A DNA stretch of 64,000 bases, taken from Aquimarina acroporae. GTDB taxonomy: Bacteria > Bacteroidota > Bacteroidia > Flavobacteriales > Flavobacteriaceae. The position numbers and the translations under genes are program-made. The DNA lies in the NCBI RefSeq assembly GCF_023195925.1, contig NZ_JALPRE010000003.1:682001-746000 (forward strand), read 5' to 3'. The notes beneath the pieces are model-generated. The model had not been told where the DNA came from. It saw only the letters and a list, made by a program, of their open reading frames with translations, and did no database searches. Shown piece after piece: positions 17,638 to 26,699 of this stretch (position 1 is its first letter; every line of letters starts with the position of its first letter).

Positions 17638-20600
17638 TTAATAATCGGTTTGCAAAGGTATTTTGAAAGCAATTTGCGTTCCTTCTACCTCCTTACTTTT
17701 ATTTGTAATTTCCTGAATATCTAATGCATCTTTTCCTGATATCGATTCTAATCGTTCTCGAGTAACCGTTAATGCCATAGATTGATGGTCAGTATTAGTT
17801 TTAATTTTTTGAGACTGAAAAATTCCCTGTCCGTTATCCAGAACAGTACAGTGTAAATACTCTTCTGAAGTATGGAACTGTATTTTCAATTCTCCATCTC
17901 TCACTCCTTTTAAAATACCATGTCTTACCGCATTTTCAACAAAAGGTTGTATGAGCATTGGAGGAATCAATATTTCCTCCGGATCAAGATCTGAATCGAC
18001 TGAAATTTCATATGAGAATGGTTTACTAGCCATTAATTTTTCAATTTCAATATAATGTTTCAGTGTCTGAATTTCCTGGTCTAAGGTAATATAATCTTTT
18101 CTTGAATTATATAATGTTTCGCGCAATAATGTAGCAAAAGTGTTAATTGTTGTATTCATTCGCTGTGGGTTACTAGTTCCCATAGCTTTAATTCCGTTAA
18201 GGGCATTGAATATAAAATGAGGATTCATCTGTAAACGCAATGCCTTTTGTTCCAACGAGAGTAGGTGATTTTGCATTTGTAAACGCTCACGTTCTTCTTT
18301 GTTTTTTCGTTTTACTCTTCGAATGTAGGTTAGGGCATAACCTCCTAAAACAAGTAAAATAGCAGCTAGTACTGCGAGTTGGAACCATGTCTTTTCATAA
18401 ATGGGACTATCGATAAAAAACTGAAAGGTAATAGGGTCACTTTCTTCCCACCTATAATTTCTGGATTGTGCCGAAAACGAGTGTGAACCATAAGCCAATC
18501 CTGCCAAGTTTTGCTTACTTTCTGTGGCCCAGGGACTCCACTCAGAATTATTTAATCTGAATCGATATTGAATATCATTGGGATGATCCAAATCGACGGT
18601 CTTGTAGCTAAAAGATAATTCGGTTTGGTTAGGATTGAGTTTTAGAATATGATCACTATTGGTCCAGGAATTAAGATTAATAGAATCTACGCTTTGATAG
18701 GTAACTTTTACATCCTCAAAAAACAACCGTGGTTTTATCGTAGCCTTAGTAGTTTCGGTAGGTTCATATTTAGTAAGACCATAAATTGCCCCAAACCATA
18801 AATTACCATCCATATCTTTGGTTACAGCGTTTAAGTGTGTTTCGATACCCAAAAAACCATCGTTTCTTCCAAAATGGAAAATATCTACAATGTCATTAGA
18901 TTGATTTAGCTCAATACGATCTACACCTCTTTCACTACCTACCCATAGATTATTTTGTTCATCAAATATCATTTGGTAAATATTATCTGAATATGGTTTT
19001 TTGCGTCCTTTTAACTTTTTCGCATCAATACTTTTTTCATTGAGTTCGGCCCACCATATTCCTCTTCCGGCAGTGCCAATATATAGTTTATTGTCATGAA
19101 ACAGCAATGTGCTTATCGCGGTTTTTTGATTCAGAACATTACCGAAATGAGTTACAGTTCCTCTTTTTATGAAACCAATATGTCCATTTTGAGTAGCATA
19201 CCAGATTTTCCCTAAAGAGTCTTTTTTCATATATCTAATCTGGAGATCTTTAATACCACTTTTTCCATCGAACTTTTTCAGATTTTTGATACGTTTTCTG
19301 ATGGTGTCAAATTTAAACCTGAATATTCCCGTAGAATATGAAGCTGCCCAAATGGTATTTTTATCTACCAAAACTGTTCGTATCCAGTCTGAAGGAAGGC
19401 CATTGTCACGATCCACAAGGTAATTCTTGAAAGTTGTTTTTTTGAGGGTGTCTATTTTGACAATGGAATCAACTTTTGAGTTTTTAGAAGCACTTGAATC
19501 AACTACTATACTATCAGTTATAATTCTTTTTTTGAACAGTATTCCTTTCCCATCGGTACCAGCCCAAATATTTCTATTCTGATCACTAGCAATTGTCTTA
19601 ATTCTAACTTCGGATAAACGATCATCTTGTGGGATATGTTGAATTCCTGTAGAGTCTATTTTTACAAGACCAACCTCTGAATTGGAGGCCCATATTTCAT
19701 CTTGAGCATTATGAACAGCATATACGCGATTACCCTTTAGTCCTGTATTTTCATCATAATGAATAAAGTTATTTTGAAAATACTTATAAAAACCACCGCC
19801 AGAAGTGGCAATCCAAATATTTGATTGGCGATCTAAAATACTCTTACGGATATGTGAAACTGATAATCCGTTCTTTCTATTAATAATTCTTTTTTGAGTA
19901 CGTTTGCCGGCATTTACAATTCTGATACCCTCATTATCGGTAGCAAACCATAATTCATTTTCATTATGCACTGAAATATTGGTTACTCGTAAAGGTTTCG
20001 ATATCCAATTATTACCGTAAGATTTTGCATTTGTATTTAATACCAAAATTCCCTCATTGAAAGCAGCGGCAAAAATTTTGTCTTTATGAAATATAGCTGC
20101 AGTAAAATTATGTGCGCTATGGCGTTCTATAATACGGGCATTGGGTTGTATTTTATTCAGTTTCCATAGCCCTTTATTGGTAGCTACCCAAAATAGCCTG
20201 CCATCGAAGGCTATATCATTAATAATACTAGTGTTAATTTTCGGATTCAGTTTAATTTTTCTTAGCCCAAAGTTGGGGTCATATTGATAAATACCAATAT
20301 TGGTGGCTAGATATGTTTTGTTTTTTATTCTGAGAATTTTATTAATTCTTGGTCCTTCTAGATTAATAAATTTGTTTTTAGCTTTTATTGAAAGACCTCC
20401 CTTGGTACCTACAAATAAGGTGTCATTTGCAAAACCAAGAGCATGAATATAATTAGACTGCAGACCATGGGTTTCGTTCCATATCTCAAACTCTTCTCCA
20501 TTAAATCTGCATAAGCCACCGCCTTGGGTACCTAACCACAAATACCCCATTTCGTCCTGAATGATATCATAAACCTGAGATTGAGGTAGACCATCTTCTA

Positions 20601-20697
20601 ATGTATATGCTCTTAACTGATTGTTTTGAGCATTAGCTTGGAAAGACAATAGCCATATAAAAAAGCAATACAAAGAAATATGTTTATACATAGTCAT
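17638..20697 (-). CDS. Two-component regulator propeller sensor histidine kinase (LytS-type kinase domain)
   Basis: 1019 residues from the ATG at 20697. A signal peptide (KHISLYCFFIWLLSFQANAQ) leads into some 600 residues of propeller repeats of the type GxxWxGTxxGG (GYLWLGTQGGGLCRFN, LWFATDNEGIRIVN, NIWIATSGGGFYKY, NLWVGSERGVDRIE). A Y_Y_Y-type domain, one membrane helix (WFQLAVLAAILLVLGGYAL) and a LytS-type kinase follow: LRLQMNPHFIFNALNGIKAM, N-box FVENAVRHGI, G-box LDNGQGI. The frame stays open upstream to 20814, but that part contains a terminator for the gene before it and no signal peptide, so the later start is preferred. The large periplasmic sensor and cytosolic kinase phosphorylate the LytTR regulator next door. 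The ligand is unknown. Confidence 0.93.
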   Translation of the reverse strand: MTMYKHISLYCFFIWLLSFQANAQNNQLRAYTLEDGLPQSQVYDIIQDEMGYLWLGTQGGGLCRFNGEEFEIWNETHGLQSNYIHALGFANDTLFVGTKGGLSIKAKNKFINLEGPRINKILRIKNKTYLATNIGIYQYDPNFGLRKIKLNPKINTSIINDIAFDGRLFWVATNKGLWKLNKIQPNARIIERHSAHNFTAAIFHKDKIFAAAFNEGILVLNTNAKSYGNNWISKPLRVTNISVHNENELWFATDNEGIRIVNAGKRTQKRIINRKNGLSVSHIRKSILDRQSNIWIATSGGGFYKYFQNNFIHYDENTGLKGNRVYAVHNAQDEIWASNSEVGLVKIDSTGIQHIPQDDRLSEVRIKTIASDQNRNIWAGTDGKGILFKKRIITDSIVVDSSASKNSKVDSIVKIDTLKKTTFKNYLVDRDNGLPSDWIRTVLVDKNTIWAASYSTGIFRFKFDTIRKRIKNLKKFDGKSGIKDLQIRYMKKDSLGKIWYATQNGHIGFIKRGTVTHFGNVLNQKTAISTLLFHDNKLYIGTAGRGIWWAELNEKSIDAKKLKGRKKPYSDNIYQMIFDEQNNLWVGSERGVDRIELNQSNDIVDIFHFGRNDGFLGIETHLNAVTKDMDGNLWFGAIYGLTKYEPTETTKATIKPRLFFEDVKVTYQSVDSINLNSWTNSDHILKLNPNQTELSFSYKTVDLDHPNDIQYRFRLNNSEWSPWATESKQNLAGLAYGSHSFSAQSRNYRWEESDPITFQFFIDSPIYEKTWFQLAVLAAILLVLGGYALTYIRRVKRKNKEERERLQMQNHLLSLEQKALRLQMNPHFIFNALNGIKAMGTSNPQRMNTTINTFATLLRETLYNSRKDYITLDQEIQTLKHYIEIEKLMASKPFSYEISVDSDLDPEEILIPPMLIQPFVENAVRHGILKGVRDGELKIQFHTSEEYLHCTVLDNGQGIFQSQKIKTNTDHQSMALTVTRERLESISGKDALDIQEITNKSKEVEGTQIAFKIPLQTDY

Positions 20698-20720
20698 TTG
20701 GTGGTAAATCTGGTTGGTAA

Positions 20721-20728
20721 CAAATATA
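20721..20728 (-). promoter_or_regulatory. Candidate -7 promoter element for the propeller kinase
   Basis: TATATTTG on the minus strand fits the Bacteroidota TANNTTTG consensus. It lies 23 bp upstream of the chosen kinase start. No clear -33 TTG is seen at the usual distance, so support is modest. Confidence 0.35.
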
Positions 20729-20763
20729 ATCAAAACTGATTTTCGTTTTCTATAGTATATTGG

Positions 20764-20802
20764 TAAAAACAAAAACCGACAATACCTATAAAGGATTGTC
20801 GG
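20764..20802 (-). terminator. Rho-independent terminator of the small secreted-protein gene
   Basis: CCGACAAT and its exact complement ATTGTCGG form an 8-bp stem (20776-20802). Read on the minus strand it is followed by GTTTTTGTTTTT. It lies 58 bp past the stop of the 20860-21435 gene and before the kinase start. Confidence 0.75.
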
Positions 20803-20859
20803 TATAATAAACAAAAGTTTCCCCCTTTTTGTTTATCAGACTGAGTTGTGTAAAGATTA

Positions 20860-21435
20860 TTAGTTCGATGTGATGGCAGTAGTTTCTGAGATGTTTACTT
20901 TTCCTTCTACATTACTCCAAGTATAACTCTGCTTTAAATTCACATATTTAATATCTGTTGTGTTCTTATAATATGTTTGTGTTTGTAAAATATTACCTGC
21001 TATACCATATTCCTGGTTTGGAAAAATATATTGATAATCCGTATCAGAATCCTCACAATACACATTTTGTAAGTTAGGTAATGCTACAATTTCACCACCT
21101 TCCTTTACCATGTAGTAGTAAGATTCTACATGCGCACAGCAAGCTAAATATTCTACTTCCATCTTGATCACCTCAGAGACTCCTTCTAGTCCAGGGTTCT
21201 CTAAGGTGGTAATAAAGATGTCCTCAAAAAGTTCAGTGTCCTCAATAGTTAACGTTGATATTTTTTCGGAGCTATTATCAGTACGTACCAAATTGACAAC
21301 ATAAGCAGGATAATCCTGCTCCTGATCTGTGATTTCAGTAGTTACCAAATACCTATCAGTTTTCGTAAACCCTTTTTGTGCGTTGAGGAATTGAAAACTT
21401 TGAAATAAAATAATGATTATGGCTACATTTTTCAT
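20860..21435 (-). CDS. Hypothetical secreted protein
   Basis: 191 residues with a clear signal peptide (MKNVAIIIILFQSFQFLNAQ) ending in the AQ cleavage site usual in this phylum. The mature protein contains YLACCAHVESYYYMV and is otherwise beta-rich. No family recognised. It has its own terminator, so it is a single-gene transcript lying between the kinase and the muramidase. Probably periplasmic or exported; no lipobox and no C-terminal sorting domain. Function unknown. Confidence 0.75.
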   Translation of the reverse strand: MKNVAIIIILFQSFQFLNAQKGFTKTDRYLVTTEITDQEQDYPAYVVNLVRTDNSSEKISTLTIEDTELFEDIFITTLENPGLEGVSEVIKMEVEYLACCAHVESYYYMVKEGGEIVALPNLQNVYCEDSDTDYQYIFPNQEYGIAGNILQTQTYYKNTTDIKYVNLKQSYTWSNVEGKVNISETTAITSN

Positions 21436-21694
21436 AACAGAGTATTTTGAGGTTGGCTATTTAATGTAAAAGTACAGTCATAATTCATGTTGTTTTCTAC
21501 GATTTTAGTATTCGTTGTGGTTCATTTAGTATTCGTCTTTCTATACAATGAGAAAACATACACTACTTGTTTAATGGTTGGTTAGAGGCATCAATAAACA
21601 TGTAGAAAGATGAAGCTATAGGAAATAAACAGCTTTTCAATAACATAATATGACCTTTTATCATTAATTTGAAGCAGATATTAAATTTCAATAC

Positions 21695-22537
21695 ATGAGA
21701 ACCATACGTTATCGTTCACAAGGAGAAGATGTACACCACTTAGAACAAATTCTATCTAAACTGGGGTACAGTGTATTTGTATCTAACTTTTTTGGAAAAG
21801 ATACAGATCGAGCTGTTAAAGATTTTCAACTAAAAAATGATCTGGTAGTAGATGGTATAGTAGGGTTGAAAACTTGGTCCAAACTCATAGAGGTAGAAAA
21901 AAATTTAGTAGCTTTTAATGATAAATTTCTTTCGGAAAAAGATATTAAAGACTTTGCAAAACAGTTTGGTTTAGAGTTGGCTATGGTTAAGGCCGTTAAT
22001 GAGATAGAAAGTCGAGGAAAAGGATTTTTAATACACGGAAGACCTCGAATTTTGTTCGAAGGACATGTATTTTGGAAAGAACTTGAAAAACGAGGGATAA
22101 AACCGGCAAAATACGTCTCTGAGAAAACCAAAGATGTATTGTACAGGAAATGGACCAAAACGCATTATAAAGGAGGTTCAAAAGAATTTGATAGACTCGA
22201 AAAAGCGGCTGGTATTTCAGATCACCCAGCGTTTCACGAAGCTGCTTATTGTGCTGCATCCTGGGGAGCGTTTCAGATAATGGGTTTTCATTTTGAAAGG
22301 TTAGGGTATGCTTCTGTAGATCACTTTGTTTCAGAAATGTATGAACATGAAAGAGAACATTTAAAAGCATTTGGAAAATTTGTTGCTACTACTTCATTCA
22401 AAGGCAAAAAGCTAATTGACTGGATAAAAGAAAAAAACTGGGCAAGATTTGCCGAAGGATATAACGGTCCAGGTTACAAGAAGAATAAATATGATGTTAA
22501 ATTAAAAAATGCGTACATAAAATATAGTGCGGTGTAA
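21695..22537 (+). CDS. N-acetylmuramidase with N-terminal peptidoglycan-binding domain
   Basis: 280 residues. Residues 1-70 are a PG_binding_1 domain (GEDVHHLEQILSKLGY ... AVKDFQLKNDLVVDGIVGLKTW). Residues about 85-275 match the N-acetylmuramidase (DUF3380) family: VNEIESRGKGFL with a likely catalytic Glu, PRILFEGHVFW, AAYCAASWGAFQIMG, NGPGYKKNKYD. The family is best known from phage endolysins and injection-system-associated lysins. There is no signal peptide or membrane segment, so it would act from the cytosol unless something else lets it out. It lies alone, 4.8 kb beyond the eCIS ATPase with regulators in between. A part in cell lysis and particle release is inferred from this; ordinary wall turnover is the alternative. 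Confidence 0.85.
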   Translation: MRTIRYRSQGEDVHHLEQILSKLGYSVFVSNFFGKDTDRAVKDFQLKNDLVVDGIVGLKTWSKLIEVEKNLVAFNDKFLSEKDIKDFAKQFGLELAMVKAVNEIESRGKGFLIHGRPRILFEGHVFWKELEKRGIKPAKYVSEKTKDVLYRKWTKTHYKGGSKEFDRLEKAAGISDHPAFHEAAYCAASWGAFQIMGFHFERLGYASVDHFVSEMYEHEREHLKAFGKFVATTSFKGKKLIDWIKEKNWARFAEGYNGPGYKKNKYDVKLKNAYIKYSAV

Positions 22538-22605
22538 AATGGGTTTATGTGGTAAAGGAATCATAATACTAGCATCGTACTACAATCTTTTCATATTTTT
22601 ATCGC

Positions 22606-23079
22606 ATGATAGATAATTTCGAGAATGAATTTTTTGGTATTGGGATCCAAAATGGGAAAACTCCAGAAAATTTAGGTGTACTTTGGCGTTCTGCGCAGAA
22701 TATGGGAGCTAGTTTCATTTTTACCATAGGAAACCGATATGCCAAACAAGCTTGCGATACTCACAATGCGGTTAAGTCGATGCCGTATTTCCACTACGAT
22801 ACTTTTGAAGATTTTTATAAACATTTACCTAAGGGAGCTATGTTGGTGGGTGTAGAATTAACAGACGAAGCAATTTCTCTAGAGTCGTTTAATCATCCTA
22901 AAAGATGCGTTTATCTATTGGGAGCAGAAGATCATGGTCTATCTAAAAAAGCTATTGAGAAATCTCAGTTTTTGGTAAAGTTTACATCAGAATTGAGTAT
23001 TAATGTTGCAGTTGCAGGCAGTATTGTAATGTATGATCGAGGAATAGATAAGCCAAGGTTTATTAGAAATACAGAATAG
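22606..23079 (+). CDS. TrmH/SpoU-family RNA 2'-O-methyltransferase
   Basis: 157 residues, the size of a minimal SPOUT catalytic domain. Motifs: KTPENLGVLWRSAQNMGA (motif 1), VYLLGAEDHGLSKKAIE (motif 2) and LSINVAVAGSIVMYDR (motif 3), which together form the trefoil-knot SAM site. The protein should transfer a methyl group to a ribose 2'-OH of a tRNA or rRNA. The exact target cannot be read from the sequence. No additional RNA-binding domain is present. It stands alone between the muramidase and the symporter and looks like a core gene. Confidence 0.88.
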   Translation: MIDNFENEFFGIGIQNGKTPENLGVLWRSAQNMGASFIFTIGNRYAKQACDTHNAVKSMPYFHYDTFEDFYKHLPKGAMLVGVELTDEAISLESFNHPKRCVYLLGAEDHGLSKKAIEKSQFLVKFTSELSINVAVAGSIVMYDRGIDKPRFIRNTE

Positions 23080-23119
23080 ATAAGTTTTAATGAAGTAGTA
23101 CTCACCTAAGTATAATATT

Positions 23120-24463
23120 ATGTTTTCAACTATAGAGAATATTGTTGCAAAATTTAGTTCATGGGTTTGGGACTGGCCATTGCTAGTTCTTCTTATTGGA
23201 GGTGGGTTGTTCTTTTTGTTGTATTCTAGATGTACTCCTTTTCTTTATTTCGCACATGCCCTTAAGGTGCTTTCTGGTAAGTATGATGATGATCGAGCTC
23301 CGGGTCAATTGAGCCATTTCCAAGCATTGTCTTCGGCTATTGCAGCTACCGTGGGAATGGGAAATATAAGTGGTGTGGCGGTGGCAATAGTTGCAGGAGG
23401 GCCTGGTGCAGTTTTCTGGATGTGGATTAGTGCGCTAATTGGGATGGCAACAAAATTTTATACCTGTTCCTTGGCAGTTATGTATCGTTCTAAAGATGAA
23501 AAAGGTAATTTGCTAAGTGGTCCTATGTATGTCATAGTAGAAGGTTTGGGAGCACACTGGAAACCACTTGCTATTCTTTTCGCTTTAGCTGGTTTGGTAG
23601 GGACTTTGCCTGCATTTACAGCAAATCAGTTAACACAAACTTTGGTAGATGTATTAGATTGGAATGATACTGCAAAATGGTATATCGGTATTGTTTTGGC
23701 AGCTATTGCATCTATTGTTATACTGGGGGGAATAAAAAGAATAGGAGTTGTGGCAAGTAAACTGGTTCCTTTTATGGTACTGTTATATTTTGTTACCGTT
23801 GTAACCATTCTGGTTTTGCAAATAGAAGTGATACCAGATATGTTTAGTCTTATTTTATCTGACGCTTTCTCTGGTAAAGCTGCAGCTGGAGGTGCGCTTG
23901 GGTATCTCATAAAAACTGGAGTAAAGCGAGCCGCTTTTTCAAATGAAGCGGGTATTGGTACAGCTCCTATGATGCATGGAACAGCAAAAACTAATGAGCC
24001 TATTCGAGAAGGGTTGGTCGCAATGATTGGTCCGGCAATAGATACGTTATTGGTTTGTACGTTAACAGCCTTAGCAATACTTTCTACAGGGGTATGGAAA
24101 ACCACCAGTGATAATGGTATTTCTCTCACTCTGGAAGCTTTTAATTCTGTATTACCTTATGGTATTGGAGATTGGGTGGTGATGATTATGGTATTGGTTT
24201 TCGCGTTGTCTACCCTGTTCTCCTATTCTTATTACGGAACGACATGTTTAGGGTTCTTGACCAAACCAAAATACGGGAAGTATTATAATTACATCTACAT
24301 TTTGTCGATAGTCGTTTCGGCAGTGGTAAAAATAGAATTTGCTATCAATCTTATTGATAGTGCGTTTGCTATGATGGCAATTCCAACAGTGCTTTCAGGT
24401 CTTATTCTTGCACCCAAAGTGAATGCCCTAGCTAAGGAATACTTTAAAAGTTATAAGGAATAG
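23120..24463 (+). CDS. Alanine/glycine:cation symporter (AGCS family)
   Basis: 447 residues with about ten hydrophobic segments. Family signatures: SSAIAATVGMGNISGVAVAI, GGPGAVFWMWISALIGMATKF, and GVKRAAFSNEAGIGTAPMMH in the second half. Members import alanine or glycine with sodium or protons across the inner membrane. Length is normal. The stop codon abuts that of the convergent OmpA-family gene with no spacer and no visible terminator between them. Confidence 0.92.
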   Translation: MFSTIENIVAKFSSWVWDWPLLVLLIGGGLFFLLYSRCTPFLYFAHALKVLSGKYDDDRAPGQLSHFQALSSAIAATVGMGNISGVAVAIVAGGPGAVFWMWISALIGMATKFYTCSLAVMYRSKDEKGNLLSGPMYVIVEGLGAHWKPLAILFALAGLVGTLPAFTANQLTQTLVDVLDWNDTAKWYIGIVLAAIASIVILGGIKRIGVVASKLVPFMVLLYFVTVVTILVLQIEVIPDMFSLILSDAFSGKAAAGGALGYLIKTGVKRAAFSNEAGIGTAPMMHGTAKTNEPIREGLVAMIGPAIDTLLVCTLTALAILSTGVWKTTSDNGISLTLEAFNSVLPYGIGDWVVMIMVLVFALSTLFSYSYYGTTCLGFLTKPKYGKYYNYIYILSIVVSAVVKIEFAINLIDSAFAMMAIPTVLSGLILAPKVNALAKEYFKSYKE

Positions 24464-26488
24464 TTATTTTCTAACAATAAATTCACTTCTTCGATTTTCT
24501 TGGTGTTCCTCTTCTGTGCATGGAACATCGTCTTCGCATTTGTTGATCAGCCTTCTTTCTCCATAGGCTTTACCTCGAATTCTTCGCCAGTAGATTTCTC
24601 CTTCTTCCACGATATACTTTACTGTGGCTCTCATCCGTTTTACACTTAACTTTTTATTATACCAGAAACTTGACCTACTATCGGTATGTGATCTAACTTC
24701 AATTTTAAGATCTGGGTACATGTTCATTGCTGAAATAACCTTTTGAAGTTCTACTTCTGCTTCGGGAGAAATTTCAGAGTCATCCAAACTGAAATAAATA
24801 GGCTCAAGCTGAAGGATTTTGGAAAGATCATCACCAATATTTACTTCAACCGAAGTTAATAATAGGTCACTCTTCTTTTCGGGATCCAGAGGAACAGATA
24901 TCTCATTGGTAAATTCAAAAGTATCATCAGAAGCCATAGAAATATCTCTGGGTATGTATCCATCTTTTGAAATCTTTAAAGAGTACTGGCTTTCACACTC
25001 AATGTCGAATGTGTACTGTCCAAGGCTATTGGTGGTCGTTTGTTCGATCAAATTTCCTGAATCATCAAAAAGCATTATTTCTGATCCGGGGAGACTTTCA
25101 TTAGTTTCCTTATCACTTATGATTCCTTGAATGTACTGTTTGCAAGAGGTAATTAATTCTTCGGTTTGTCTAAAACTGTAGATGTCATCATTTCCTTTTC
25201 CTCCTCTACGATTACTAGCAAAGTAACCAATTTTGGTTTCTTCATTTAGAACAAAAGTAAAGTCGTCTTTAGAGCTGTTTACGGGTTTTCCTACATTAAA
25301 GGCTCCATTAAAATCAGTATCCGATTCTGCAGAAGGTACAGCTACAAAAATATCTAAACCACCTAAACCGACATGACCATCACTAGAAAAATATAACCTA
25401 CCACTATTGCTTACATAAGGAAAAGTTTCTCTCCCTTCTGTATTTATTTTTTCACCTAAGTTCTGAGGTTTTCCAAATTTTCCATTTCCCAAAATATCTA
25501 CTACATATAAATCAGATTGTCCAAAAGTTCCCGGCATATCACTGGCAAAGTATAACTTTTTACCGTTGGGACTAAGTGCAGGATGGGATACCGAATAATT
25601 ATCACTTGAAAAAGGTAGTTCCTTAATATCGGTCCATTTCCCTTCTTTTAAAGTGGCACTATAGATTTTTAAAAGTACAACTCCTTTTTTACTGGTTCCT
25701 AATTTGTTATTAGTATAGTTATTCCTAGAAAAATAAACGGTTTTACCATCTTTACTGAATGTGGTTGATGATTCATGAAATTTGGTGTTTATTTTTCCTT
25801 TTAATTTTTCGGGTTCTTTAAGTGTGATTTGATCTTCGTCTATGGTAGATGCAAAAAGATCCAGAAATGGAGTTTTGGTCCAGCCGTGCATTTTTGAATC
25901 TCGTGAATCTTTACCTCTGGAGGAAGCAAAAACTATTTGATTTTTATGATTAAAACTAGGAGCGTATTCTGAATTTTTAGAGTTTATATTCAATTTGAAC
26001 AAATCATATTTTCCAGATTGCATTTCGATAAAGTCCAAATAATTCTTTTTGTTGATAAACAAGTTCGCACGTTTGTCATTCCCTGTTAACTCATAGAAGC
26101 TGTTCATGATTTCATCTGCTTCTTCATATCTCTCGACACTTTTTAAGCTTTGGGCATATCTGAATAAGTATTCTGGGTCAACTTCATCCTTATAATCATT
26201 AAGAAGTTTTTCATACCATTCTACCGATTTGTCTAAATCTGCAGTGAAGTAGAAGGAATCGGCCAATTTCTGATATAGAAGCCTAGAAGAGTATCCTTTT
26301 TGGGCTACGTCCAAGTAAATTGCTCTGGCATCGATATAAGCAAAAGCATCGTAGCTTTTGTTAGCCTTAGCCAATTGCTTATCAAATCCTTGCCCGTAAA
26401 GGGTTGAGAATGATAAATGCAGGACACTTATAATAATAAGCGATTTTCTTGCAAATACAGAAAAAGGAATTGATAAGCAATTTTTCAA
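24464..26488 (-). CDS. OmpA-family protein with TPR, PD40 propeller and carboxypeptidase-regulatory domain (PorE-like)
   Basis: 674 residues. Signal sequence up to STLYGQ, then TPR-like helices (about 40-150), a PD40/WD40-like propeller (HPALSPNGKKLYFASDMPG, TFPYVSNSGRLYFSSDGHVG), a carboxypeptidase-D regulatory-like domain near residue 450 (GQYTFDIECESQYSLKISKDGY), and a C-terminal OmpA domain (EVRSHTDSRS ... NRRSEFIVRK) that binds peptidoglycan. This order matches PorE of the type IX secretion system and related Bacteroidota envelope proteins. Many OmpA proteins of this build pair with a PorP/SprF gene; none is next to it here. The T9SS role is therefore uncertain. Confidence 0.8.
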   Translation of the reverse strand: MKNCLSIPFSVFARKSLIIISVLHLSFSTLYGQGFDKQLAKANKSYDAFAYIDARAIYLDVAQKGYSSRLLYQKLADSFYFTADLDKSVEWYEKLLNDYKDEVDPEYLFRYAQSLKSVERYEEADEIMNSFYELTGNDKRANLFINKKNYLDFIEMQSGKYDLFKLNINSKNSEYAPSFNHKNQIVFASSRGKDSRDSKMHGWTKTPFLDLFASTIDEDQITLKEPEKLKGKINTKFHESSTTFSKDGKTVYFSRNNYTNNKLGTSKKGVVLLKIYSATLKEGKWTDIKELPFSSDNYSVSHPALSPNGKKLYFASDMPGTFGQSDLYVVDILGNGKFGKPQNLGEKINTEGRETFPYVSNSGRLYFSSDGHVGLGGLDIFVAVPSAESDTDFNGAFNVGKPVNSSKDDFTFVLNEETKIGYFASNRRGGKGNDDIYSFRQTEELITSCKQYIQGIISDKETNESLPGSEIMLFDDSGNLIEQTTTNSLGQYTFDIECESQYSLKISKDGYIPRDISMASDDTFEFTNEISVPLDPEKKSDLLLTSVEVNIGDDLSKILQLEPIYFSLDDSEISPEAEVELQKVISAMNMYPDLKIEVRSHTDSRSSFWYNKKLSVKRMRATVKYIVEEGEIYWRRIRGKAYGERRLINKCEDDVPCTEEEHQENRRSEFIVRK

Positions 26489-26676
26489 AGTATCCCAGTA
26501 TTTTGTTAAAACATTGTGTCCTCATGGGGTTTTGAAAACATACTGGAATTAAATTTATAAAAAAATAAAAAGAAAAATAACAGATTGATAATTATTTGCT
26601 AACCATTTTTAGCATGATTCTGTTAATAAATAGGAATTATCTAATATGATAATTACATTCTTGTTTATTATTGATA

Positions 26677-26684
26677 TACCTTTG
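26677..26684 (+). promoter_or_regulatory. Candidate -7 promoter element of era
   Basis: TACCTTTG matches the TANNTTTG -7 consensus and lies 15 bp before the era start codon, so the leader would be very short. A TTG lies upstream at 26661 but at a closer spacing (13 bp) than usual. Confidence 0.4.
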
Positions 26685-26699
26685 TGAAAAATACACGGT

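Noticed and set aside
20698..20814. N-terminal extension of the propeller kinase
   Set aside because: The frame is open, but it contains the terminator of the preceding gene and would bury the signal peptide.
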